Shown here one piece after another: positions 52,461-61,098 of a stretch of DNA of 64,000 nt. Numbering within the stretch: position 1 is the stretch's first letter; each line of letters opens with the position of its first letter. The DNA is from an uncultured Spirochaetaceae bacterium (lineage in GTDB: Bacteria > Spirochaetota > Spirochaetia > Sphaerochaetales > Sphaerochaetaceae). The notes beneath the pieces are model-generated. The model was not told the origin of the DNA, did not search any database, and worked only from the letters and a program-made list of their open reading frames with translations. The stretch is taken from the NCBI GenBank assembly GCA_944389975.1, contig CALXOH010000020.1, positions 1 through 64,000 on the forward strand, written 5' to 3'. Made by a program: the position numbers and the translations under genes.

Positions 52461-52733
52461 ATGCATAAGTCAATAATCACCGTAGTAGGCAAAGACCAGG
52501 TCGGAATAATAGCGAAGGTATGCACGTACCTTGCAGAGAACGACATCAACATCCTCGACATATCCCAGACGATAGTCGGAGGGTACTTCAACATGATGAT
52601 GATCGCAGACACGAACGGTTCAAAGAAAGAGTATGCGAAACTCTCCAAGGAACTGGAGGAACTGGGACGGGGAATCGGCGTAGTGATCAAGCTCCAAAGG
52701 GAAGAGATCTTCCAGTCAATGCAAAGGATCTGA
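52461..52733 (+). CDS. ACT domain protein (UPF0237 family)
   Basis: This 90-residue single ACT domain, '[33 protein letters not shown]' (first half shown as [16 protein letters not shown] and [14 protein letters not shown]), is GcvR-like. ACT domains bind amino acids and regulate enzymes; this family almost always sits directly before a UPF0210 gene, as here (two-base gap). There is no Shine-Dalgarno; the ATG is six bases past the -10. Divergence from the his operon suggests, without proving, a link to amino-acid status. Confidence 0.9.
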   Translation: MHKSIITVVGKDQVGIIAKVCTYLAENDINILDISQTIVGGYFNMMMIADTNGSKKEYAKLSKELEELGRGIGVVIKLQREEIFQSMQRI

Positions 52734-52735
52734 AT

Positions 52736-54100
52736 ATGATAAGCATCGGAGAAGTTATAGAGACCAACAGCATGATCGAGAAGGAGAACCTCGATGTGCG
52801 GACGATCACTCTCGGCATCAGCCTCCTCGATTCGATCTCTGACGATCTTGAAAAAACGTGCCGGAACATCTACCAGAAGATCACGAAGACTGCGGAGAAC
52901 CTGATCAAAATCGGAGAAGAGATCGAAACGGAATACGCAATCCCCATAATCAACAAACGTATCTCAGTAACCCCGATAGCAATAGTCGCAAGCCCGTCAG
53001 CCCGCTCGATCGATGACTATGTAAAGATTGCAAAGACACTTGACGATGCCGCAAAAGCGGTGGGAGTGAACTTCCTCGGGGGTTTCAGCGCACTGCCCGC
53101 GAAAGGGACTACGAGAAGCGAAAAACTCTTGATGGAATCGCTTCCATACGCGCTCTCCGAAAGCGACAACGTATGCGCATCGATAAACCTCGCATCAACA
53201 AAAACCGGGATAAACATGGATGCAGTCGCCCTGATGGGAAAGATCATAAAGGAGACGGCATACCAGACGAGGGACAAGGAGAGCATAGGATGTGCAAAGC
53301 TTGTCGTGTTTGCAAACGCACCCGATGACAACCCGTTCATGGCCGGTGCATTCCACGGGGTTACGGAAGCAGACAGCGTGATCAACGTAGGGGTAAGCGG
53401 CCCCGGAGTCATCAAGAAAGCGCTTGAAAGCGCACGAGACGCGGACTTCCGAACCCTTTGTGAAGTGATAAAAAAGACTGCATTCAAGATCACTAGAGTC
53501 GGACAACTTGTGGCACGTGAGGCATCCGAGAAGCTCGGTATACCATTCGGTATCGTCGACCTCTCCCTTGCCCCCACTCCCGCGATAGGCGACAGCATTG
53601 CAGAGATAGTGGAGGAGATGGGACTGGAAAAGGTTGGCGCCCCTGGCACGACGTGCGCAATCGCACTTTTGAACGACAACGTCAAGAAAGGCGGCATAAT
53701 GGCATCTTCCTCGGTTGGCGGATTAAGCGGCGCATTCATACCGGTCAGTGAAGACCACGGGATGATTGATGCAGTCGAGAAAGGCGCGCTATCGATCGAA
53801 AAACTTGAAGCGATGACATCGGTGTGCTCCGTCGGACTCGATATGATCGCAATTCCGGGTGACACAAGTGCCGAGACGATATCCGGGATAATTGCAGACG
53901 AGATGGCCATAGGGGTCGTAAATCAGAAGACGACTGCGGCAAGACTCATTCCCGCATATGGAAAGAAGGAAGGGGAAAGCGTCGAATTCGGAGGACTATT
54001 GGGAAGCGCTCCTGTGATGAGCGTAAGCAAGTACTCCTCATCAGCATTCATCAACCGCGGGGGAAGAATCCCCGCGCCTATCCACAGTTTCAAGAATTGA
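52736..54100 (+). CDS. UPF0210 (DUF711, PFL-like) family protein
   Basis: The 454-residue protein belongs to the DUF711/UPF0210 group related in fold to pyruvate formate-lyase but lacking its radical machinery as far as I know. '[12 protein letters not shown]', '[15 protein letters not shown]', '[11 protein letters not shown]' and '[13 protein letters not shown]' are typical. I start at 52736, two bases after the ACT stop; the longer frame runs through the ACT gene. Function is unknown; it is probably regulated by the ACT partner. Confidence 0.9.
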   Translation: MISIGEVIETNSMIEKENLDVRTITLGISLLDSISDDLEKTCRNIYQKITKTAENLIKIGEEIETEYAIPIINKRISVTPIAIVASPSARSIDDYVKIAKTLDDAAKAVGVNFLGGFSALPAKGTTRSEKLLMESLPYALSESDNVCASINLASTKTGINMDAVALMGKIIKETAYQTRDKESIGCAKLVVFANAPDDNPFMAGAFHGVTEADSVINVGVSGPGVIKKALESARDADFRTLCEVIKKTAFKITRVGQLVAREASEKLGIPFGIVDLSLAPTPAIGDSIAEIVEEMGLEKVGAPGTTCAIALLNDNVKKGGIMASSSVGGLSGAFIPVSEDHGMIDAVEKGALSIEKLEAMTSVCSVGLDMIAIPGDTSAETISGIIADEMAIGVVNQKTTAARLIPAYGKKEGESVEFGGLLGSAPVMSVSKYSSSAFINRGGRIPAPIHSFKN

Positions 54101-54103
54101 AGA

Positions 54104-54138
54104 GCACATCGGGGGCTGGACAACAGCCCCCGATGCTC
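54104..54138. terminator. Strong hairpin after UPF0210 gene
   Basis: CATCGGGGGCTG (54107-54118), loop GACAA, CAGCCCCCGATG (54124-54135): twelve perfect pairs, nine of them G-C, just after the UPF0210 stop, extendable by a bulged GAGC/GCTC. The 3' flank (CTCCAACTCTCG) has no T run, so it may act as a 3'-end stabiliser or a transcript-boundary structure. Confidence 0.65.
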
Positions 54139-54167
54139 CAACTCTCGTGAAGCATAGCCATGTGAAA

Positions 54168-54192
54168 CAAAAAAACCGGCATCACTGCCGGT
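54168..54192 (-). terminator. Intrinsic terminator of tRNA-fMet unit
   Basis: On the minus strand ACCGGC-AGTGAT-GCCGGT is followed by seven Ts broken only at the end. It lies about 95 bases beyond the tRNA 3' end. Between them are an eight-pair hairpin (ACAGACAA 54210-54217 / TTGTCTGT 54236-54243) and no gene. Confidence 0.75.
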
Positions 54193-54288
54193 GCATAACG
54201 GGAATCATTACAGACAACTTTAATAAATGGGAATCTTGTCTGTTTGTAGGCTTCAATAAATAAATCCAGAGGAGGAAGCCATAAAAAA

Positions 54289-54361
54289 TAGCAGGGGTAG
54301 GACTCGAACCTACGGCCTCCGGGTTATGAGCCCGACGAGCTGCCAACTGCTCTACCCTGCG
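54289..54361 (-). tRNA. tRNA-Met (CAT), initiator type
   Basis: The minus strand folds as a 73-base cloverleaf: acceptor CGCAGGG/CCCTGC, D arm GAGC..GCTC, anticodon stem ending in GGG before CTCATAA and CCC after it, and T arm GTAGG-TTCGAGT-CCTAC. Three consecutive G-C pairs in the anticodon stem and a non-Watson-Crick 1:72 position (C1 opposite U72) are initiator hallmarks; the usual bacterial 72 is A. The 3' CCA is not encoded (TTTTTT follows). Confidence 0.93.
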
Positions 54362-54375
54362 TCGTCTACTAGGTG

Positions 54376-54405
54376 AGTATAGTAATTTATTTCATTACAT
54401 GTCAA
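54376..54405 (-). promoter_or_regulatory. tRNA-fMet promoter
   Basis: TTGACA (54400-54405) and TATACT (54376-54381) with an 18-base spacer lie on the minus strand 14 bases before the tRNA 5' end. This is near-consensus and lacks the GC-rich discriminator of stringently controlled promoters. Confidence 0.7.
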
Positions 54406-54433
54406 TACTAAAAATACACAAATCTAAAATATT

Positions 54434-54856
54434 TCACTCCTCATCGAAAAGCCACTCTGAAATATCCTCATCCGCCATCGATCCGAGGTACGGGCCCAAG
54501 TCCTCCCTCTCCCCGTTTCCGTAAAGGATGATGTGTGCCTGGAGCGTGTACCCCTTCACCCCGTGTTCCTTCTGCAGTGTGCGTAACGGTATCCCGGATG
54601 CACTAGAGATGAGACGCAAGTCCACCTCCTCGATGCTTGCAGTGTGTATAACCTTGCCGCCGCGTAGAAGCGAAGATGAATACAAGATCCGCACCATCGC
54701 ATCATCGCCGAGCGTCTCTGGCATCTTTTGCTCCAGCACCTCCAGATCGGGAAAACCGGGAAGAGCGCTTACTCCCCTCACCCCGCTCTTCGGATCCGGA
54801 AGCGTCGGATAATCCCTCAGACCCAATTCAGTTGCATTCTCAAAATCTATTATCAT
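54434..54856 (-). CDS. Hypothetical protein in lipase/YihY operon
   Basis: This 140-residue soluble acidic protein is not one I recognise. It has no signal peptide or membrane segment. A helical 'GIPLRTLQKEHGVKGYTLQAHIILYG' region (parts: PLRTLQKEHGVKG, TLQAHIILYG) is preceded by 'EVDLRLISSAS', and the C-terminus is rich in acidic residues ('ADEDISEWLFDEE'). The ATG overlaps the yihY stop by four bases, so it is translated with it. Its tie to the YihY-type membrane protein is the only functional hint. Confidence 0.8.
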   Translation of the reverse strand: MIIDFENATELGLRDYPTLPDPKSGVRGVSALPGFPDLEVLEQKMPETLGDDAMVRILYSSSLLRGGKVIHTASIEEVDLRLISSASGIPLRTLQKEHGVKGYTLQAHIILYGNGEREDLGPYLGSMADEDISEWLFDEE

Positions 54857-56121
54857 AGCCTCTCCAAGATGTTCTCGATCGATACGTTCTCAAGTCCCTT
54901 TATCCCCTTCTCTTCCAATTCGAGTGCTACAGCCTCACCCATCGTCCAGACACCGTGCTCCTCGCTCTTGTCATTTCCATAGAGGAGGTGGACGACATCC
55001 ATGAGGAATATCTGGTCAAGAGGTTTTGCAGGCACGAACGAAGTGCGCTGCGTATTCGTAGCAAGGATCAGACCGCCGTCCTCAAAGCAGTTGATATACC
55101 CGAAGAGCCTGTTGTTCGGAATGGCGAGCTTACGTGTAAGTTCCCTCTCTCCGATCGCACCTTCACCCCGCTTGTACTTGTCCGTGATGAGCAACAGAAG
55201 GTTTATTCCCTCCGTCAGTTGGTTCATCGGAGACTCGGGACGTCCTTTCGTCTGCCCCGTTTCAGGTCTGAACTGATGCACGTACGCGATCTCTGCAGAG
55301 ACCATCAGTATGTACCACACGATGTAAAGGTAGAGGAGAAAGAGAAAAAGAGATGCAAGGGAACCGTAGAAAAGCGAATAGCTTACCGACTTCGTCATTA
55401 TCGCATTGAATATCGCAGTCGCAATGTATATGCTCACGCACCCGGTGCTTGCCCCTAGGGATGCACTGCTTTTGCGTATCTTCGCATTCGGAACGAAAAA
55501 CAGGAGTAGAAAGATCAAAAACCAGACGACAGCGAATGTGAAAGCAGTATGCAATACCGGATTTCCCCGCTCACTCTCCCCTTCGCTTGCAATGAATGCA
55601 AGGATCGACGAGATACGGGATGTCAGACTCATCATGATGACCAGCAGGAATGCAGATACCACGAGCACCGTCAGGAACGTCATCAACCTCTTGAGGGTTC
55701 CAACCTGCGGACGGGTACGGAATATCTGGTTGAAAAGAATGTATATCTTGTTGATGAGGAATATGCTCGTGAAGAGGAAAGAGACCAATCCTGCAAGCCC
55801 CAGGCTTATCGCATTCGTTCCAAGGTTCGAAAAGAGCTCGAGAAGATTGAGCGCATTCTCCTCTCCGAATATCGAGATCAGGAAATCCTCCAGAAGGGCC
55901 ATGAACGAACCCAGCACGCCGAAGATCGACAAGAACGCGAACAGGAAGGTGAAGCCCGGGATTATCGCGACAAGCGTGGAGTACACCATGCCCGATGCCA
56001 TCAGACTGACGTTGTCACGCGAAAGGCGTACAAACGAAGTGAGGATGATATGAAAATAACCGATCCACCACTGTTTGAAACGCGCGAAAAACGAATCAGC
56101 CTTTCCTATCAAATCATTCAT
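54853..56121 (-). CDS. YihY/BrkB family membrane protein
   Basis: The 422 residues comprise a YihY (RNase BN-misnamed) membrane domain with about six segments up to residue 275: 'LMASGMVYSTLVAIIPGFTFLFAF', 'FTSIFLINKIYILFNQIF' and 'YGSLASLFLFLLYLYIVWY' (each cut to family-relevant parts). A cytoplasmic winged-helix-like tail with 'RKLAIPNNRLFGYINCFEDGG' follows (first 20 residues only are relevant). Such tails are common in longer family members. The start at 56121 overlaps the lipase end by eight bases with AAGGGGTGG upstream. Confidence 0.87.
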   Translation of the reverse strand: MNDLIGKADSFFARFKQWWIGYFHIILTSFVRLSRDNVSLMASGMVYSTLVAIIPGFTFLFAFLSIFGVLGSFMALLEDFLISIFGEENALNLLELFSNLGTNAISLGLAGLVSFLFTSIFLINKIYILFNQIFRTRPQVGTLKRLMTFLTVLVVSAFLLVIMMSLTSRISSILAFIASEGESERGNPVLHTAFTFAVVWFLIFLLLFFVPNAKIRKSSASLGASTGCVSIYIATAIFNAIMTKSVSYSLFYGSLASLFLFLLYLYIVWYILMVSAEIAYVHQFRPETGQTKGRPESPMNQLTEGINLLLLITDKYKRGEGAIGERELTRKLAIPNNRLFGYINCFEDGGLILATNTQRTSFVPAKPLDQIFLMDVVHLLYGNDKSEEHGVWTMGEAVALELEEKGIKGLENVSIENILERL

Positions 56122-57019
56122 CCACCACCCCTTCAAGAAATGAAAGTATGTCCGAATAGACCTCTTCCTTTCCTATCTCGTTCAATATTTCGTGCCGTGC
56201 TCCATGATAGAGCTTGCTCGAAACTTTATCCATATGCTTCGAATAAAGAGATACGAACTTTCCGAACCCCCTGCCCTTTCCACCGACCGGGTCCTCCGAT
56301 CCGGATAGGAAAAGAATCGGCATGTCGCACCTCGTACCATCGATCACCCTTTTCGAGTTCGCCGTGGCGGAGAGCGTTATCAAATCGTTGTAGAATGACG
56401 ACGTGCAAACAAAACCGCACTCAGGATCCTCTTCGTACTTTCTCCTGACTTCCTCATCCCTGCTTATCCACGAGCTTTTCCCCTCGTCAAAGCCTTTGAT
56501 GTACGAAGAGAATGCAAGCTTGTCCATAAGAGTGTCCACGTGGTCATCTCCGAATAAAAGCGCATCGAAGGATGAGACGAGGTGGCCGAAGAAGCCCAAG
56601 AGCCCCCGTTTCCCCCCGCTTCCGATCACAACGGCGGCATCGAATAGTTCCGGCCGCTTTGAGAGTGCAATGCGCGTTATGAACGAACCCATCGAATGCC
56701 CGATCACGATGTGTTTGACGCCCGGGAACATCCTCTTCATCTCTTCGTCGAAGAAGATCGAGTCATCGACTACCAGTTTCGAACCATTCTTCTTTGCAAA
56801 ATACCCATATTTTCCGTTTGCATTGAGGCCATGCCCCCTGTGGTCCTGGATCCAGACCACATAGCCATGGCAGGCAAGAAACGATGCAAACTCATCGTAC
56901 CTCTCACCATGCTCTGCCATTCCATGGTTTATGTGTACGCTTCCCCTTACGTTCCCACTATCCCAGATGCGGTATTTCATCGCACGTCCATCGGGAAGTA
57001 CAATTTCATCTATCCTCAT
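56114..57019 (-). CDS. Alpha/beta hydrolase (monoacylglycerol lipase/lysophospholipase-like)
   Basis: The 301 residues carry the Hydrolase_4 pattern: 'VHINHGMAEHGERYDEFASF' resembles the oxyanion HGM loop, 'DHRGHGLN' follows, the nucleophile is in 'VIGHSMGSF', the acid is in 'LSGSEDPVG' and the histidine is in 'GARHEILNE'. It probably releases fatty acids from monoglycerides or lysophospholipids. No Shine-Dalgarno; TAACAT ends six bases before the ATG. It heads the operon with yihY and the unknown gene. Confidence 0.9.
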   Translation of the reverse strand: MRIDEIVLPDGRAMKYRIWDSGNVRGSVHINHGMAEHGERYDEFASFLACHGYVVWIQDHRGHGLNANGKYGYFAKKNGSKLVVDDSIFFDEEMKRMFPGVKHIVIGHSMGSFITRIALSKRPELFDAAVVIGSGGKRGLLGFFGHLVSSFDALLFGDDHVDTLMDKLAFSSYIKGFDEGKSSWISRDEEVRRKYEEDPECGFVCTSSFYNDLITLSATANSKRVIDGTRCDMPILFLSGSEDPVGGKGRGFGKFVSLYSKHMDKVSSKLYHGARHEILNEIGKEEVYSDILSFLEGVVDE

Positions 57020-57045
57020 ATGATAATGTTAGCAAGGAGAATGGG

Positions 57046-57558
57046 ATGGGAAAAGGTAAGATGCTTGTATTTTCCGATGTGCATGGGGACTCCGATGGCT
57101 TGAAAACGCTTTTGTCATGGGGAAAAGGTGAAATGTACGACATCGCGCTGAACCTCGGAGACCTGGAACCGGATGCGGAAATGGAGACCCTTTCATACAA
57201 CATCGTATCGGTGAAGGGCAACATGGATAGATACCACTATTTCACGCTCATGCCTGATCCGCCCGGGAAAAGAAAACTGACCTTCGATGGGAAAACCGTG
57301 TTTTTGATACACGACGGGAGAGCATTCCCATACGACGCACCGTTTCTAAAGCCCGGCGACATATACATCTCGGGGCACACGCACGTTCCGGAACTTTCCA
57401 AGACCGAATCGGGAATATTCAAACTCAACCCCGGGTCGCTATCAAGACCAAGAAGCAAAAAGTACGGAAAGACATTCATCTCCATAGAGGATGGGAAAGC
57501 TCTGCTTCTCTCATTTCCCGCTTTTTCCATTCTTGAGGAACTTCCTCTCGAGCCTTGA
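57046..57558 (+). CDS. yfcE: YfcE-type phosphodiesterase
   Basis: This 170-residue MJ0936/YfcE-like metallophosphoesterase has the binuclear metal motifs 'VFSDVHGD', 'LNLGDLEP' and 'SVKGNMDR' (GN[HM]D-type), 'FLIHDGR' and 'YISGHTHVPEL'. The C-terminus 'LNPGSLSRPRS' is typical. AAGGAG is six bases before the ATG at 57046. It is divergent from the lipase and overlaps the AOR-like gene convergently by 48 bases. Confidence 0.92.
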   Translation: MGKGKMLVFSDVHGDSDGLKTLLSWGKGEMYDIALNLGDLEPDAEMETLSYNIVSVKGNMDRYHYFTLMPDPPGKRKLTFDGKTVFLIHDGRAFPYDAPFLKPGDIYISGHTHVPELSKTESGIFKLNPGSLSRPRSKKYGKTFISIEDGKALLLSFPAFSILEELPLEP

Positions 57559-59043
57559 GCGTACCCTTTTGTACTCTCCACGGAGTGCAGGAAGCGATAC
57601 CCGTTCGTACGAAGGCGGGGTCGGGGAGAACGAGAAGAATGTCGGGATCTCGTTCTCTTCGTCTTCAAAGAGCGAAAGAAGGTGGATGCCCCTCTTTTTG
57701 AATTCCTTACCGTTCCTTCCATAAAAAGAGATATGGGAGAGCGCGAACTCAAGAAGTGAAGGCACTTTGTAGAAGAAGGAAGGGATCCGGGAGAGGAAAA
57801 GAACATACGAGACCATCAGAGGAAGCCCCTTTTCCACCAAAGCATACCCGTACACCCTCTCATAGAGCGCCAAAAGAGCGACTGAACGGGCATTCCTGAC
57901 CGGTGCCTTCAGAAAAAGAGAGTAGTAAGGCCTCATAGTCTCACCAAGGGAAGAAAAGAGAGCTTGCTCCTTGTTACCCCTTATGTCCACGTCCGGCTGT
58001 ATCCCGCCTATCAAATACATTCCATGCGGGAATTCCCTCTTTCTCTCAAAAAGTTCATTGATGGATGAGAAAGCTTCATCGAACCCTTTGACGCCAAGGG
58101 CCGAGAGGGCTGCACCCGTATCACGTACAGAAAGTCCGGTTTCGAACGCAATCGCCTTCAGCCTCATCACTTTCTCGGGATCGAATATGTCAAGAAGGGC
58201 TCCGAAAGAGAGTACCGCATCGAGGTCGGGAAGAAGCATTCCGTCCTTGCTTACCATCCTGCACGGCAGTGGGCATGAGAAGCACGAAGAGAAATACGCG
58301 CCGTACTTCTCCTGCAAAAGCGAACTGGAAAGAAATACCGTACGCGGATCTGACGAGTGCATGAACGACGGGGATGGAAGGGAAAACGATGAATTGATGT
58401 AGTCAACAATGCACGACGAGCCTACCTTCCTCAGCCTTTTTGATATCGCATTGCCAAGTAAGAGCGATACGTATTTTCGATCGACCTTCCTCTCGCTTTT
58501 GATCTCCTTCGCTTTGAATACGATGCCTTTGAGGTTCTTCTCTCCGAACGCTTTCCCAAACCCGGCATATCCGATCTCGTTCTTCTCAAGGTATAGCGCG
58601 CTCTGATCGATCTTCCGGTCCGCCGCCCTTCCTGTGGACAAGACCAGATCCCCTTTTTCCGAATAGAGGGAAGAAAACTCCTCGGAGCTGAGCTCCCCTT
58701 CTGCGATATCCACGATTCTCACGCCGCCATCGGAAAACTCGATGTAACACCGCCTCCCGCTTATTCCCTTGATCTGCAGGAGAGCCACCCCGTAGAGCCT
58801 CAGGTAGTGCCCGAGCATCCCCGAGGAGAAGCCGAAGAAAGGCTTTTTTCTGTACACGCTTGGAAAGAGGAATGCAAAGGATGCTCCGCCATGGAAGGAG
58901 AGCGCTTCAGATGGAGTATATGCAAAGACAACAGGATCGCCCGGTGAGTCGGAAAACCCTGCCACAAGCTCGACGGGACTTGCTTCGTCCACTACGTTTT
59001 CCGTTATCTCCCGTTTTTCCAAATCGACAGAAAGAACAAGCAT
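57511..59043 (-). CDS. Divergent aldehyde ferredoxin oxidoreductase family protein
   Basis: The 510 residues begin 'MLVLSVDLEKREITENV', the AOR N-terminal strand, and have 'YGVALLQIKGISGRRCYIEF' and 'IGYAGFGKAFGEKNLKGIVFK' (parts: KAFGEKNLKGIVF) in the AFOR_N domain. A cluster-like 'CFSCPLPC' lies at about residue 260, but the fourth cysteine normally found near the C-terminus ('D..g.C.f') is missing and the protein is about 100 residues short. Tungstopterin enzyme activity is doubtful. The start at 59043 has TATAAT six bases upstream and no Shine-Dalgarno. Confidence 0.78.
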   Translation of the reverse strand: MLVLSVDLEKREITENVVDEASPVELVAGFSDSPGDPVVFAYTPSEALSFHGGASFAFLFPSVYRKKPFFGFSSGMLGHYLRLYGVALLQIKGISGRRCYIEFSDGGVRIVDIAEGELSSEEFSSLYSEKGDLVLSTGRAADRKIDQSALYLEKNEIGYAGFGKAFGEKNLKGIVFKAKEIKSERKVDRKYVSLLLGNAISKRLRKVGSSCIVDYINSSFSLPSPSFMHSSDPRTVFLSSSLLQEKYGAYFSSCFSCPLPCRMVSKDGMLLPDLDAVLSFGALLDIFDPEKVMRLKAIAFETGLSVRDTGAALSALGVKGFDEAFSSINELFERKREFPHGMYLIGGIQPDVDIRGNKEQALFSSLGETMRPYYSLFLKAPVRNARSVALLALYERVYGYALVEKGLPLMVSYVLFLSRIPSFFYKVPSLLEFALSHISFYGRNGKEFKKRGIHLLSLFEDEENEIPTFFSFSPTPPSYERVSLPALRGEYKRVRSRLERKFLKNGKSGK

Positions 59044-59132
59044 GAATCCATTATAGGAAAACGAAAAGAGATGGGGCAAGCGTATCGAAGGAAAGTCATG
59101 TATCATAAGAAGAGTGCAAATGGAGGCGATGG

Positions 59133-60788
59133 ATGGAAAATACGACTATAAAGATGCAGGGAAAGGGGATGAGGGTACCGCTCTACTCGAAGGTTTCAGA
59201 TCTTTTTCCAACGGAAAAGAACAAAGGGTATGAAGGGAATCCTGTAGTCGGAGTTCTCTTGAACGGGGTGCTTTCCCCGCTTTCGGAAAGGATCGAGGGA
59301 GAGAGCACTGTCGAGGAAGTGCGGCTCTTCTCCACTTTGGGAAGAAGGGTGTACAGACGTACGCTCACGCTCCTCCTGTTCTACGCATCATCCATAGTAT
59401 ATCCGGCACGTGCACTACGGATTGCACACAGTCTTGGCGACGGATACTACTTCCAGTACGAGGACGGGGAGAGCCTTGACGTGGGGAAACTGGAGAAGGT
59501 GATGAGACATGCAGTCTCCGAATCGATGAAGATCGAAAGCATATACCTCACGCACGAAAAAGCGCTCGATTACCTCTCGAAAAGCAACTCGAAGGAAACG
59601 ATCGAACTATTGATGACGCTCAATGACGAGAACTACAGGTTCCTCAAGATCGGGTCGTACATGCAGCTCTACACCGAGCCTGTGCTTGAAGACGTCTCAT
59701 TACTGACGCTATGGGAACTCAGAAGCTACTCATCAGGGATGCTTCTGCGCTATCCACAGTCCCGTTCGATAAAAACCATAAACAAGTTCGCCGACAATCC
59801 CCTTCTCTTCTCGGTTTTCGAAGAGACCAGGAGGGACGAAAAGAGGATCGGGATAAACAGCCTCGGCGCGCTCAACCACAAACAGAGCGAAGGAGAGATC
59901 GAGGAAGCAGTGCTGATGATGGAGACGCTGCAAAGGAAGAAGATAATGGAGATCGCGGAAAAAGCGATCAAAAAAGAGGAGGTGAAGGTCATATTCATAG
60001 CAGGTCCGTCATCCTCAGGAAAAACGACGTTTTCCCTGAAACTCTCCGAGAATCTGAAGGTCCTGGGGAAAAAGCCCGTGAAGATAAGCATAGACGACTA
60101 CTACAAACCCAGATGCGAAGTACCCAGGGATGAAAACGGGGATTACGATTTCGAAGCGCTCGATGCACTGGAGCTTGATCTATTCAGAAGCCAGATTGAT
60201 GCGCTGACCCGTGGAAACGGGGTGCACATCCCCTCATTCTCGTTCAAGAGCCAGAAAAGAACGTTCCAAGAGAAAGAGACTGTGATGGACGAAGACACCG
60301 TTTTGGTCATAGAGGGAATACACGGCCTCAATCCGAAGCTAATTCCCTCCCTTGACGGGAAATACATATTCAGAATCTACATATCTGCGCTCACGAGCTT
60401 GAATCTCGATTCCTCGACGAGGATATCTACGACGGACAACAGGATCATCCGGAGGATGGTGAGGGACAACAGGACCCGTGGCATAGGGGCATTGGAGACC
60501 ATCTCGAGGTGGCCGAGCGTTGAAAGGGGTGAAAAGGACAACATCTTCCCGTACCAGAACAACGCGGATGTGATGATGAACAGCGCACTTGACTACGAAC
60601 TGGGTGTTCTTGCGCCGATGGCGATGCCTCTTCTAAGAAGCGTCGACAAGAAGGAAGAGGAGGCATATGCAGTTGCCCGTAGACTACTTGCATTCCTCTC
60701 GTTCTTTTATCCGATAAACGGAATACACGTCCCCTCGGATTCCCTATTGAGGGAATTCATAGGCGGTTCGATATACCAAGCTATCTGA
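59133..60788 (+). CDS. Nucleoside kinase (uridine kinase domain with N-terminal TGS/tRNA-synthetase-like region)
   Basis: The 551-residue protein has an N-terminal half resembling the TGS and second additional domain of threonyl-tRNA synthetase: 'VVGVLLNGVLSPLSERIEG', 'YRRTLTLLLFYAS' and 'YLTHEKALDYLS'. The second half is a uridine-kinase P-loop domain with 'VIFIAGPSSSGKTTFSLKLS', 'ISIDDYYKPR' and 'VLVIEGIHGLNP'. This architecture is common in spirochaetes and Firmicutes; the nucleoside substrate is not settled. GGAGG precedes the ATG. It ends overlapping the HTH gene by eight bases. Confidence 0.9.
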   Translation: MENTTIKMQGKGMRVPLYSKVSDLFPTEKNKGYEGNPVVGVLLNGVLSPLSERIEGESTVEEVRLFSTLGRRVYRRTLTLLLFYASSIVYPARALRIAHSLGDGYYFQYEDGESLDVGKLEKVMRHAVSESMKIESIYLTHEKALDYLSKSNSKETIELLMTLNDENYRFLKIGSYMQLYTEPVLEDVSLLTLWELRSYSSGMLLRYPQSRSIKTINKFADNPLLFSVFEETRRDEKRIGINSLGALNHKQSEGEIEEAVLMMETLQRKKIMEIAEKAIKKEEVKVIFIAGPSSSGKTTFSLKLSENLKVLGKKPVKISIDDYYKPRCEVPRDENGDYDFEALDALELDLFRSQIDALTRGNGVHIPSFSFKSQKRTFQEKETVMDEDTVLVIEGIHGLNPKLIPSLDGKYIFRIYISALTSLNLDSSTRISTTDNRIIRRMVRDNRTRGIGALETISRWPSVERGEKDNIFPYQNNADVMMNSALDYELGVLAPMAMPLLRSVDKKEEEAYAVARRLLAFLSFFYPINGIHVPSDSLLREFIGGSIYQAI

Positions 60789-61098
60789 AATGCTCTTCGA
60801 GTATTCCTTCGTCGATGAGTATGTCGGGATTTCTTGCAAGGAGGTTCATCAGGCGGAGTGCAGGCCCCGATGGCGTATTCGCCCCGCTCTCCCAGGCCTC
60901 TACTGTCTTGGGAGAGACTGAGAGTACTGATGCAAAAACTGCAGTTGAGAGAAAAAGGGATGTACGGAGACGATGAACATCTCCAGAATCCATCGCTTTG
61001 ACTTCGCGGACACTGAGGAATTTGTTGTCTTTCCTCAGCCTCCCCTTCTTCTTCGGATATAATGCGTCCCTTACCGCTTCCTTGTATATCGATACCAT
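60781..61098 (-). CDS. HTH regulator, HigA/MqsA-antitoxin-like
   Basis: The 105-residue protein carries an XRE-type helix-turn-helix: 'VHRLRTSLFLSTAVFASVLS' followed by 'VSPKTVEAWESGANTPSGPALRLMNLL' (key words TVEAWESG and PSGPALRL), the pattern of HigA/NadS antitoxins. No toxin-like partner is adjacent; it is the last gene after nifS-nifU, its ATG sharing one base with the nifU stop (TGATG). It may regulate the Fe-S cluster or be an orphaned antitoxin. Confidence 0.8.
   Translation of the reverse strand: MVSIYKEAVRDALYPKKKGRLRKDNKFLSVREVKAMDSGDVHRLRTSLFLSTAVFASVLSVSPKTVEAWESGANTPSGPALRLMNLLARNPDILIDEGILEEHFR

Noticed and set aside
52279-52476. 65-residue plus-strand frame over the his leader
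   Set aside because: Antisense to the attenuator; the leader peptide and terminator on the other strand explain the sequence better.
53017-53910. 297-residue minus-strand frame inside UPF0210 gene
   Set aside because: Shadow frame; the plus-strand protein is clearly conserved and the antisense product is low-complexity Ser/Ala/Pro-rich.
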